From Myxococcales bacterium (GTDB lineage Bacteria > Myxococcota_A > Polyangia > Polyangiales > Polyangiaceae), in NCBI GenBank assembly GCA_016712525.1, contig JADJQX010000008.1, positions 1 through 64,000 of the forward strand: DNA of 64,000 nucleotides. Direction: 5' to 3'. Numbering within the stretch: the first letter of the stretch is position 1; every line of letters starts with the position of its first letter. Made by a program: the position numbers and the translations under genes. This document shows positions 23,509 through 33,000 of this stretch, piece after piece. The notes below the pieces were generated by a model that saw nothing but the letters and a program-made list of their open reading frames with translations, did not search any database and was not told the DNA's origin.

Positions 23509-26500
23509 ATGGCCAGAGCATCAAGCAGTGGACCGACGAAGGCCCAGCGCGTGGCGAAAGCGGTTGCCGACGCCGTCGGGGCGGGCAAGGCGGTGCAGCT
23601 CGAGACGGTCGACTTCAACGACCCGAACCGCCCGAAGACCTGCCTCGAGGTCGACTTCCCCATCCTCCCCGTGAACCAGGTCGCGACGATCGAGGGCAAC
23701 GCGGGCAAACCCATCTACCAGATGTCGAAGTGGTGGGCGCGCCGCCGCTCGAGCGTCTTCCGCTCGCTCCTGCTCTCCGCATCGATGAAAGCGCCCGAGG
23801 ACACGTCGCAAGCGGCAAAGGCCGTGTGGGACGTCTACTACGCCAACCATCAGAAGAAGCGCTCGTTCGCCAACCTCAAGGTCGCCGACATCTTCATGGG
23901 CGGCGGCACCACTGTCGTCGAGGGCAGCCGCCTCGGCATGCAGATGTTCGGCAACGACCTGAACCCCGTCGCCTGGTTCGTCGTGAAGACCGAGCTGGCC
24001 GACGTGAAGAAGGCCGAGGTCGAGGCGCTGCTCGCCGACATCGAGGCCGAAGTGAAGCCGCAGATCATGCCGTTCTACGCGTGCAACGGTCCGCACGGCG
24101 AGCGCGGGACGTGGACGCGCATCGCGGACGGCAAGGTCATGGGCGACGACTTCGATCCGTTGGCGCTCAAGCCCGAGGCGCGGAAGGCCTTCAAGTACGA
24201 GGGGCCCGAGATCATCTACGTGTTCTGGTCGAAGCACGGGCCGTGTCAGGTGACCGGCTGCGGCCATCGCACGCCCGTGATGTCCTCACCGGTGCTCGCA
24301 GTGAAGGAGCTGTCGATCAAGGTTTGGCCGCACAAGTGCCCGAAGTGCAAGACGTCGTTCGACATCGAGGAGTCGGAGGCCCGCATGGCTCCCGACGTGA
24401 CGCTCGTCGTCGCAGACGGCGAGACGCCCTTCGCACCGATCAACGCTAAGACGGGCGCGGTCATCTGCCCGTCATGCGGCGAGAAGGAGCTGGTCAACGT
24501 AGGAGCGCGCAAGGGCAACAAGAAGAAGGTCTCGCTCTCGCTGCTCGTCCATCCCCAGTGGCTCACGGGCGAAGGCTCGAAGGATGCGCACGGCCAGCCC
24601 TACGGCGGAAGTGCAACGGACGATGCGGCGTGCTCAGGCCGCTGGTACGATTCGCGCGCCGAGAAGCTGCGCCTAGTGGAAGTGCGCGGGAAGCTGCCGG
24701 ATGAGGTGACCTGCCCCGATACCGGGGTCACCTTCAGCACGTCCATTAGCAACATTCCGAAGAAGGCGGCCTACGCTTGCGGTTCCTGCGGCACCATTCA
24801 GGACATCCTCACGACAGTGAAGGCGTCGGGCAAGACCGGGCCCGTCGCGCCGTACGCGATCCAGGCGTACAGCCCGAAACGAGATCGCGATGGAGTCGCT
24901 TACGGCGGCAGGTACTTCCTCCCATTTGACGATGCTACCGGGCTCAATGCGGCGCATCGCGAATGGGAAGCGCGCAAGGAAGACGACCTGGCCGCGTACT
25001 GGCCGAGAGAGGCGCTCCCGTACGGCTTGGAAGCTGATTTCTGGTCTGTTCGTCACCACGGCTACACGCACTGGTGGACGATGTTTAATTCGCGCCAACT
25101 GCTCGTCCACGCTCTGCTCCTCAAGGCCATTCACCATGCCGGAGGTGCCAGGCATCGTTGGGAAGTGCGCGAGGCATTGCTGGCGGCGTTTCAGCAGTAT
25201 CTCCGCAACCAGTGCATGTTCACTATCTGGAATCCCCAGCGCGACACGCTTGAACCGCACTTCAGCAAGAACAACTTCCGCCCCAAGGCGACGACTGTCG
25301 AGAACTGCGTTTTCCCCGTACTTGGGCGGGGCAACTGGCAAACGTGTGGCTCGTCGATTGTGGAGACGCTCGAGTGGTCGAATGCCCCATGGGAGATCGT
25401 GAGCAACGAGTACCTGTCGGAATCGAATCCGTCTCTCCGGGAGCTCGTATCTGGGAAGAGTGAGAAGGTCTATCCCGGCGACGGAGTTCTCGATGCCGTC
25501 GACATCCGCTGCGGGTCCGCGACGGAACTGGAGGGAGTCGGTGCAGCCACAATCGACCTTGTGATCACCGATCCTCCCTTCGGCGATCTCATCCAGTACT
25601 CCGAGCTGTCCGACTTCTTCTATGCGTGGCTCCGCCTCGTCCTTCGCGAACGCTACCCGGCACTGTTCTCCGCCGAGAGCACGCCCAAGACGTTGGAGGC
25701 CGTCTCCAACAAGGCCCGTCATCCCGACGACGCAGATGCATATTACAAGAGGCTCCTCACCGCGAGCTGGGCCGAGGCTCACCGCATATTGAAACCCGGT
25801 GGTCTGCTCGCGTTCACGTTCCACCACAGTGAAGACGCTCCGTGGGTTGCGGTGCTCGAGAGCCTATTCGACGCAGGGTTTTACCTGGAGGCCACCTATC
25901 CGACCCGCAGCGACGAGACGAAGGGCGACGGTGAGTTCGGGTCGCAGAAGATCGAGTACGACATTGTCCACGTCTGCCGAAAGCGAACCGAAGAACCGAC
26001 GCCGGTGAGCTGGGCGAAGATGCGCCGGCAGGTACTTCAGGATGTTCGAAGCCTGAAACACATGCTCGAGCACCACCAGAAGGCCGGTCTCCCCGAGGCC
26101 GACCTGCAGGTCATCCGTCGTGGCAAGGCCCTCGAGTACTACTCGCGGCACTACGGCAAGGTGCTCGTCGACGACGGGCGCTCGATGACGGTGCTCGAGG
26201 CGCTCGTCGGCATCAATCAGCTCCTCGACGAAGAGACGGGCGGCATCAAGGACCCGCCGCCGGTCAACGCCGAGCCGTTCACGCGGCAGTTCCTTCGGCT
26301 GTTCGCCGGCGTAAAGGAGATCCCGCGCGATCAGATCCAGAAGTTCCTGCGCGGCACCGGCATCGCCCCGTCTGACTTCGAGGCGCGGGGCTGGTGCTCG
26401 GAGGACAAGAAGATCTACCAGCTCACGTCGCCGCTCGAAATCGCGCGCGCGTGGCAAGGCAGGCACCGTCGCGGCATGACGAGCGACTACGATCAGGCCG

Positions 26501-26748
26501 CGTTCCTCATCGGCGCGTGCTTCGAGAACAGCGGCATCAACGCGACCGACACGCTCGCGAACGACAACTTCAAGCCCCATCCGGCACTCGGCGCACTGCT
26601 CGAGTGGTTCTCGACGCGTGGCGCGACCTCGGAGATCCGCAACGCCTCGTCGCGCGCGCAGACCATCTTGCGCTCGTGGCGCGCCAAGCACGAGTCGCCC
26701 AAGCAGCAGCAGATGGCGCTCTTCTTCGAAGACCAGGGGGCGGCATGA
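23509..26748 (+). CDS. DUF1156 DNA methyltransferase
   Basis: 1079 aa. DUF1156 N-terminus (~45-92: CLEVDFPILPVNQVATIEG, then SKWWARRRSSVFRSLLL). SAM-binding motif I ~130 (FMGGGTTVVEGSRLG, then NDLNPVAW), catalytic motif IV ~688 (VITDPPFGDLIQYSELSD), so amino-methyltransferase (m6A or m4C) type. The ~550 residues between them contain four zinc-ribbon pairs (CQVTGC, CPKC, CPSC, CGSC) and probably read DNA sequence. Later motif: GGLLAFTFHHSEDAPW. Occupies the PglX position of BREX loci and would mark host DNA. 2-bp gap before, ATGA overlap after. Codon usage from ~24,850 to 26,000 looks somewhat less GC-biased than its neighbours. Confidence 0.85.
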   Translation: MARASSSGPTKAQRVAKAVADAVGAGKAVQLETVDFNDPNRPKTCLEVDFPILPVNQVATIEGNAGKPIYQMSKWWARRRSSVFRSLLLSASMKAPEDTSQAAKAVWDVYYANHQKKRSFANLKVADIFMGGGTTVVEGSRLGMQMFGNDLNPVAWFVVKTELADVKKAEVEALLADIEAEVKPQIMPFYACNGPHGERGTWTRIADGKVMGDDFDPLALKPEARKAFKYEGPEIIYVFWSKHGPCQVTGCGHRTPVMSSPVLAVKELSIKVWPHKCPKCKTSFDIEESEARMAPDVTLVVADGETPFAPINAKTGAVICPSCGEKELVNVGARKGNKKKVSLSLLVHPQWLTGEGSKDAHGQPYGGSATDDAACSGRWYDSRAEKLRLVEVRGKLPDEVTCPDTGVTFSTSISNIPKKAAYACGSCGTIQDILTTVKASGKTGPVAPYAIQAYSPKRDRDGVAYGGRYFLPFDDATGLNAAHREWEARKEDDLAAYWPREALPYGLEADFWSVRHHGYTHWWTMFNSRQLLVHALLLKAIHHAGGARHRWEVREALLAAFQQYLRNQCMFTIWNPQRDTLEPHFSKNNFRPKATTVENCVFPVLGRGNWQTCGSSIVETLEWSNAPWEIVSNEYLSESNPSLRELVSGKSEKVYPGDGVLDAVDIRCGSATELEGVGAATIDLVITDPPFGDLIQYSELSDFFYAWLRLVLRERYPALFSAESTPKTLEAVSNKARHPDDADAYYKRLLTASWAEAHRILKPGGLLAFTFHHSEDAPWVAVLESLFDAGFYLEATYPTRSDETKGDGEFGSQKIEYDIVHVCRKRTEEPTPVSWAKMRRQVLQDVRSLKHMLEHHQKAGLPEADLQVIRRGKALEYYSRHYGKVLVDDGRSMTVLEALVGINQLLDEETGGIKDPPPVNAEPFTRQFLRLFAGVKEIPRDQIQKFLRGTGIAPSDFEARGWCSEDKKIYQLTSPLEIARAWQGRHRRGMTSDYDQAAFLIGACFENSGINATDTLANDNFKPHPALGALLEWFSTRGATSEIRNASSRAQTILRSWRAKHESPKQQQMALFFEDQGAA

Positions 26749-27266
26749 GGGTCGAACGTTCACAGCGGTGGATGCGTCGCGGCTTCTCGCTTCTGTGGGA
26801 GCCCCGCATCTTGACTGAGGTCATCGCGCCGACCGCCGTGGTGTCGATCCGCGACTTCTTCGCGTTGCGGAAGGCGTGGCCCGATGACCTCCCGGGCTCC
26901 GAAGGCGACGCGCTCGTCGTCGCCGGCCTCGACGGCTGCCTCGACTCGCTCTCTGAGCAGGACGCGGTGTCGTGGCTGGAGACCGACCTGAAGGCGGCGG
27001 TGCTCAGCTTCCAGGAACACTACGAGGGAGGTGCCGCGCTCATCCTCTGGCTCGCGTCAGGCCGCACGCGTATCGGGATGGACCTCGCCGACGAAGAGTA
27101 CTTCTGGAAGGTCGGCACTGGTCGTGACGGTGCGCGCCTCGCACTTGGCCGTTGCCTGTGGGGCGGCGCGGAAGCTGACGTCGCTCGCATCCTCGTGTCA
27201 GAGGAGAAGGACCCCGACTTCGACGGCGACGCCTACGTCGGCCTGCACCACCCGAGGATCTCGTAA
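26745..27266 (+). CDS. Small unknown defence-operon protein (173 aa)
   Basis: Not recognised with confidence. ATGA-coupled to the methyltransferase and TAATG-coupled to the helicase, so co-translated with both. Mixed alpha/beta: DALVVAGLDGCLDSL (~50), AVSWLETDLKAAVLSFQEH, a strand-turn ALILWLASGRTRIGMDL (~95-112), and CLWGGAEADVARILV near the end. The pattern suggests a single compact domain, perhaps an adaptor between the ATPase/PglZ and helicase components. No catalytic motif visible. Confidence 0.6.
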   Translation: MRVERSQRWMRRGFSLLWEPRILTEVIAPTAVVSIRDFFALRKAWPDDLPGSEGDALVVAGLDGCLDSLSEQDAVSWLETDLKAAVLSFQEHYEGGAALILWLASGRTRIGMDLADEEYFWKVGTGRDGARLALGRCLWGGAEADVARILVSEEKDPDFDGDAYVGLHHPRIS

Positions 27267-30040
27267 TGAGCGGACCCGTTGCGTTCACCCCCGGACAGCG
27301 CGTCAGCCACGCCGAGCACGGCGAGGGCGTCGTCGTCGACTCCGAGCGCAACGGCTACGTGCGAGCGTTCTTCGCGGGCGGCGAGCGCCTCGTCGCCATC
27401 ACCGCGCTCCAGCCGTTCCTCTCGCGCACCGATCGCGTCATCAGCTCGGTCGCGGGTGGCGACGATCGGCGGCGCGAGGCGTGGCTCGAGTACGAGGCGC
27501 ATGCGTTGCCCCTCATGGAGAGCGCGGCCGCGCTCACGGCCGCACCGATCGACCTGCTCCCGCATCAGGTTGTGCTGACCCACCGCATCGCGACGGCCTC
27601 GCCTCGCCGGTATCTGGTCGCTGACGAGGTCGGCCTCGGCAAAACGATCGAGGCGGCGCTTCTGCTCCGCGAGCTGGCGAGCCGAGGAGAGCTGAACCGC
27701 GCGCTGATGGTCGTTCCAGCGGGCCTCGTGAACAACTGGCACCGCGAGATGAACGAGGTCTTCCGCCTCGACTTCGAGGTATTCGGCAGCGAGGGCGACG
27801 TCACCGACCGCAAGTCCAACGCCTTTGCCAAGCACGACCGGCTCATCGCCAGCATCGACACGCTCAAGCGCCCGGCACGAATCAAGCGCCTGCTCGACGC
27901 GCCGCAGTGGGACCTCGTCGTATTCGACGAGGCGCACCACCTCACGGCCTTCCGCAACGGCAAGAAGGTCACGAAGACCGAGAACTACAAGCTCGCCGAG
28001 GCGCTGAAGGGCCACGCACGCGATCTCGTGCTCCTCTCGGCCACGCCGCACCAGGGCGATCACTTCCGTTTCTGGATGCTCGTGCAGCTCCTCAACCCGA
28101 CGCTGTTCAAGAGCCCCGAGGACATGATCGACAACCGGCACCGCCTGAACTCGGTGGTGTTCCGGCGCACGAAGGCCGACGCATGTCGCCCCGACGGTTC
28201 GCCGCTCTTCGCGCGACGCTGGGTCCACACCGAGTCGTTCACGATGGAAGAGGAGGAGCGCACGTTCTACGCGGCGCTCAAGGAGTACCTCGAGGACGGC
28301 TTCGCGCTCGCCCAGCGACAGGGCAACCAGGGCCGCGCGCTCGGCTTCGTGATGACGATCTTCCAGAAGATCGCCGCGTCGAGCTTCGCCGCCGTTCGCC
28401 GCACACTTCGCCGCCGCATTCTCATGCTCACGCTCCACGAGGCCATCCTCAAGGACCAGGAGCTGGACATCGACGCGCGCGAGCGGCTCCTGACCGAAGC
28501 TCGTGAGCTGATCCACGACGAGTTCGAGGTCGCGCGCGACTCGGTGGGGCGCGGCCAAGTCGAAGCCATCCTCGCCGACCTTCGCGTGAAGCTCCTCAAG
28601 AAGCTCAACGAGGAGGAGCTGGAGCTGGCCTCCGACTCGACGGCGGGCGAGTACGCCGCAACGGGCGGCGAGGACATGGCCGTGATGGCGGTGAGCCTTG
28701 CGTTGCCCGAGGAGCGCCTGCGCATCCGCGAGCTGCTCCGCGTGTTCCCCGAGCGCCGCGAGACGAAGGTCGAGAAGCTGTTGCGGGGCCTCGGCGCCCT
28801 TTGGGAGCAGGACCCGACCGAGAAGGTCGTCATCTTCGCGACGTACCTCGGCACCGTCGACTTGCTCGGTCGGGAGATCGAGAAGGCGTACCCGGGCCAG
28901 GGCGTCGTCGTCCTGCGCGGTGGTGACCATGGGGCGAAGCTCGCCGCTGAGCGAAAATTCAAGAGGGCCGACGGTCCGCGCGTGATGGTCTGCACGGCGG
29001 CGGGACGCGAGGGCATCAACCTCCAGTTCGCGCGCATCCTCTTCAACTTCGACCTGCCGTGGAACCCGATGGACATGGAGCAGCGCATCGGGCGCATCCA
29101 TCGCTACGGCCAGAAGCACACCGCGCAGGTCTACAACCTCGTCCTCTCCGACACGATCGAGGGCAAGATCTTTCTGCTGCTCGACGAGAAGTTGAAGGAG
29201 ATCGCGAAGACCCTGGGCAAGGTGGACGAGCACGGCAACGTCGCCGAGGACCTCCGCAGTCAGGTGCTCGGCCAGCTCTCCGAGCGCCTCACGTACGACA
29301 AGCTCTATCGCGAGGCGCTCGGTGACCCGGAGCTGCGCCGCACGAAGGAGGAGCTCGAAGCCGCGCTCTCCAACGCCTCCGAGGCGCGGAAGGTGGTCTT
29401 CGAGCTGTTCCAGGACCTCGATGGCTTCTCCCTCGACGACTACAAGCCCTTCGCCAACGTGAGGCCGGGGCTCGAGCGCGTGCTGGAGTTCCTTCGCGCA
29501 TCGCTCGCCGCCGATGGCCGCCGCGTCGATTCGCAGGACGATGGCATCTACGTCGTGAAGGACGCCGAGCAGAAGGTGGTGTGCCGCTTCACGCTCGACC
29601 GCGATGCTGCCCGCGCAAGGACGGACCTCGACCTCCTCGGTCTTGACCATCCGCTCGTGCAGGAGGCCATCAAGCGGTGGCAGTCCGTGTCGCCCGAGGG
29701 CATCGGCTTGGCCGTGTCGGGCTCCGAGGGCCCGGGCGTTCTGACCTGGTGGCTCGTTGAGACGCGCGGCCCGTCAGGCGAGCACCGCGCCACCGTGCTG
29801 CCTCTCGGCGTGAGCGATGATGGCAAGCGCAACTCCCGCCTCGAACGGCTCGGCGCGGGCCTCTTCACGCGCACGGGCCACGTCAACGGCACGACGGCGT
29901 CAGCGCGGAAGGCACTTCTCCACGAGAAGGTCGAGCCGATGCTCGAGCGCGAGCTGCAGCACCGGGAGATCGTTCCCGAGGGCGGCAGCTACGCCGCGAA
30001 GCTGATCGGCTGGGTTGAGGTGAGTGGGGCCGGCGGATGA
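27266..30040 (+). CDS. SNF2/RapA-type DEAH helicase
   Basis: 924 aa. Small N-terminal SH3/Tudor-like domain (~8-50: GQRVSHAEHGEGVVVDSE), as in RapA. SNF2 core: Walker A ~120-128 (DEVGLGKTIE), DEAH ~221 (VFDEAHHL), motif III SATPHQGD (~255), long helical insertion, then motifs V/VI ~590-615 (AGREGINLQFA, QRIGRIHRYGQ). The C-terminal third is a family-specific extension. Comparable translocases occur in DISARM (DrmD) and several BREX types (BrxHII-like), where they act on invading DNA. All motifs intact. Confidence 0.85.
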   Translation: MSGPVAFTPGQRVSHAEHGEGVVVDSERNGYVRAFFAGGERLVAITALQPFLSRTDRVISSVAGGDDRRREAWLEYEAHALPLMESAAALTAAPIDLLPHQVVLTHRIATASPRRYLVADEVGLGKTIEAALLLRELASRGELNRALMVVPAGLVNNWHREMNEVFRLDFEVFGSEGDVTDRKSNAFAKHDRLIASIDTLKRPARIKRLLDAPQWDLVVFDEAHHLTAFRNGKKVTKTENYKLAEALKGHARDLVLLSATPHQGDHFRFWMLVQLLNPTLFKSPEDMIDNRHRLNSVVFRRTKADACRPDGSPLFARRWVHTESFTMEEEERTFYAALKEYLEDGFALAQRQGNQGRALGFVMTIFQKIAASSFAAVRRTLRRRILMLTLHEAILKDQELDIDARERLLTEARELIHDEFEVARDSVGRGQVEAILADLRVKLLKKLNEEELELASDSTAGEYAATGGEDMAVMAVSLALPEERLRIRELLRVFPERRETKVEKLLRGLGALWEQDPTEKVVIFATYLGTVDLLGREIEKAYPGQGVVVLRGGDHGAKLAAERKFKRADGPRVMVCTAAGREGINLQFARILFNFDLPWNPMDMEQRIGRIHRYGQKHTAQVYNLVLSDTIEGKIFLLLDEKLKEIAKTLGKVDEHGNVAEDLRSQVLGQLSERLTYDKLYREALGDPELRRTKEELEAALSNASEARKVVFELFQDLDGFSLDDYKPFANVRPGLERVLEFLRASLAADGRRVDSQDDGIYVVKDAEQKVVCRFTLDRDAARARTDLDLLGLDHPLVQEAIKRWQSVSPEGIGLAVSGSEGPGVLTWWLVETRGPSGEHRATVLPLGVSDDGKRNSRLERLGAGLFTRTGHVNGTTASARKALLHEKVEPMLERELQHREIVPEGGSYAAKLIGWVEVSGAGG

Positions 30041-30053
30041 CATCGAGGGGCTC

Positions 30054-33000
30054 ATGTTCCACCTGACCGCACGCGTTGCCTGGCACGACTCCCGGTGGAA
30101 CGGCTCGGTCTGCCGCCAGCCGTCCTGCAACGCATTCTGCGCCGCGCTCGACCGTATCCGCGAGGAGCGCGACGACGCGCGCGAGGATGCGATCGCAGGC
30201 AAGCGTTGGAACACACTGGATCCCGACGAGCTGCCCGCCTGCAAGGCCGAATCCGGCGCGTTCATGAACGACGAGGAGTGGTCCAGGCGCTTCGTCCACC
30301 CGTACGCCGGCATCAAGAAGGCCGAGGACACGCACGGGCACCTGAAGCCGACGCTCGTGAAGATCCCGTCCTACGCCACGTTCGTCGTGCCGTTCGCATG
30401 GATGCTCAAGAGCGAGCAGGAAGCGATCGACGAGCGGCTGCCGACGCCGCTCCCGCTCGACGAGGAGGCCCCGTTCAACAGCCCTTGGGTCTTTGGGCGG
30501 GAGCGCCAGGAGGCGATCCTCAAGCTGTTCGCGAGTCGCCTCACGCCGGAGCGCTCGCTGGTCTTCTTCTACTGCAAGGAAGGCCAGCCCCTCGGCGACA
30601 CCATCACGCGCCTCGTGATGGGCGTCGGGCGTATCGCGAACGTCGCGCAGCCGAAGGCCTACGACGTCTCGAAGAAGAAGCCCACGCACCTCATGTGGGA
30701 CCTGCTCATCCGCCACACGATCCGCCCCGATGGCGAAGATGGCTTCCTGCTCCCGTACCACGACTACCTGGAGCCGACCGGCGACGCCGCCGAGGACACG
30801 CGACGTCAGCGGCTCCTTCACGAGATCGCCGTGCCCGCCGACCCGGCACACGTTCGCGTCTTCTCTTACGCCGCCGAGCTCGCGCCGGCCGACATCGCGC
30901 TTTCAACGTTGGTCCGCTGCCTCGAGTCGGTTCGGAAGATCCGCGAGCACGGCATCGCGAAGGGGCCGTGGGAGCGTCGCGAGGAGTGGCTCAACCAGCA
31001 GATCGCCCAAGCGTGGCAGGACCGCGGGCCGTTCCCCGGGCTCGGCCCCGTGCTCGAAGCGCTGGGGATGCGACTTGGGACGGCGCTCGCACTGGAGCTG
31101 CGCTCGTCGGGAATGATGAAGGCCGACGCTGACCCGTGGCCGACGGTGGACGCGATCCTTCGCGGGAAGCAGAAGCCCCCGCAGCCCGCCTACGCCGAGG
31201 ACCTGAAGGCGATTCGAGAGACGTGGACGGACCTCCCCGATGAGCGCCGCGCGCTGCTCAAGCTGCTCTCGCGCTTCGCGTTCACCTCGCAGCAGGCGCT
31301 GCGGTGGTTCGACCCGAAGGAGCGCGCGAAGGGCACCGCCGCGAAGGTGACCGACGAGGAGATCCTCGCGAACCCGTACCGCATGAGCGAGGTGGACCTC
31401 GGCGACTGGAATGACTCGTCGGTGTCCGTCGGCACCATCGATCGCGGGTTGCTTCCCGATGCGACCATCGCCGCCAAGCACCCGGTCCCGACGCCGTCGA
31501 AGGTGGGCTCACCGAACGACGCACGCCGCCTGCGCGCTGCGCTGGTCGCGGTGCTGCGTGAAGCTTCGGAGAACGGTGACGCGCTCCTCAGCGTGCCCGA
31601 GGCGCTTCAGCGTGTGGGTTCGCTCGACCTCGCGCACCCGTGTGTCATCGGGTCGGACTGGCCGAGCACGAACCGCTCGACGCTCGCGGGCGTAGTCGAA
31701 CTCATCGACATCCCCGTTGCGGAGGGCGCGCCGACGGCCGCGCTCCAGCTCACCGAGCTGAAAGGTCGAGAGGACCGGCTTCGCTCCGTGCTGGGGAAAC
31801 GCGCCGCGAAGGCTGCGGCGCCCATCAAGGCCGACTGGCAGAAGCTGCTCGTCACGGCCATCTCCGAGGCGGGCGGCAAGTTCGACAAGACGAATGACAT
31901 CCACCGGCAGGCCATCGAGGAACAAGCCGTCGCTCTCGAGCGGCTTCTCTCGCGGCGGCTCAGCGTCCTCGTCGGGCGCGCGGGCACGGGCAAGACGTCG
32001 GTCATGGGCGCGCTCATGCTCGCCGATGCGCTCACGAAGGACGGCATCTTGCTGCTTGCTCCGACGGGCAAGGCGCGCGTTCGTCTTGGCAAGGCGACGA
32101 ACGCGGAGGCGATGACCGTCGCGCAGTTCCTTCACCGCCTCGGCAGGTACGACGGCTCTCGCCAGCGGCCGAAGTTCGAGGGCAAGGACAAGTACCGGAA
32201 GGAGAAGACCGTCGTCATCGATGAATGCTCGATGCTCACGATGGACGACCTGGTCGCCGTCCTCGAAGCGCTCGACCTTGCGCACGTTCAGCGCGTGATC
32301 CTCGTCGGCGATCCGAATCAGCTTCCGCCCATCGGCGTCGGGCGACCCTTCGCAGACCTCGTCTCGTACCTTGAGACGACCGATGCGAAGGGGGACGACG
32401 GATCGCTACTCGGCAACGCGCTCGCCCGGCTCTCCGTCGAGGTCCGCGCGGCGGCAGCGGCCTCCTCGACGACGTCAGACGCCCTCCGGCTCGCATCGTG
32501 GTTCACGCGCGAGCAGCAACCCGTCGACGCCGACCGCGTGCTGAGCGACCTCGAGCTTGGCGAGAAGTTCAACGACCTCGAGATCGCGCTTTGGAAGACG
32601 CCCGACGACCTGCGCGCGCAGCTCCTGTTGGCGTTCCAGCGGCACCTCGGGCTGAGCGGCCCCAGCGACGTCGCCGGTTTCGACAAGGCGCTTGGGCTGG
32701 ACGACAAGGGCTGGGTCCCGTTCGACGCGCCCGAGGGCTCCGAGCGCTGGCAGATTCTGTCGCCGGTCCGCATGCATCCGCACGGCGTCCATGACCTCAA
32801 TCGCTGGGTGCAGCGGCAGTTCCGCGCCAAGGAGCTGGAGGCGGCTGGGACGGCCTGGGGCGTGAGCCTCGGCGACGAGACCATCGTCGCAAAGGACAAG
32901 GTCATCCAGACCACGAACCAGCGACGCAAGGCGTACAACTGGGTCGAGCGCGCTGTGGAGGAGCACTACATCGCGAACGGCGAGGTCGCCTTGATGTCGA

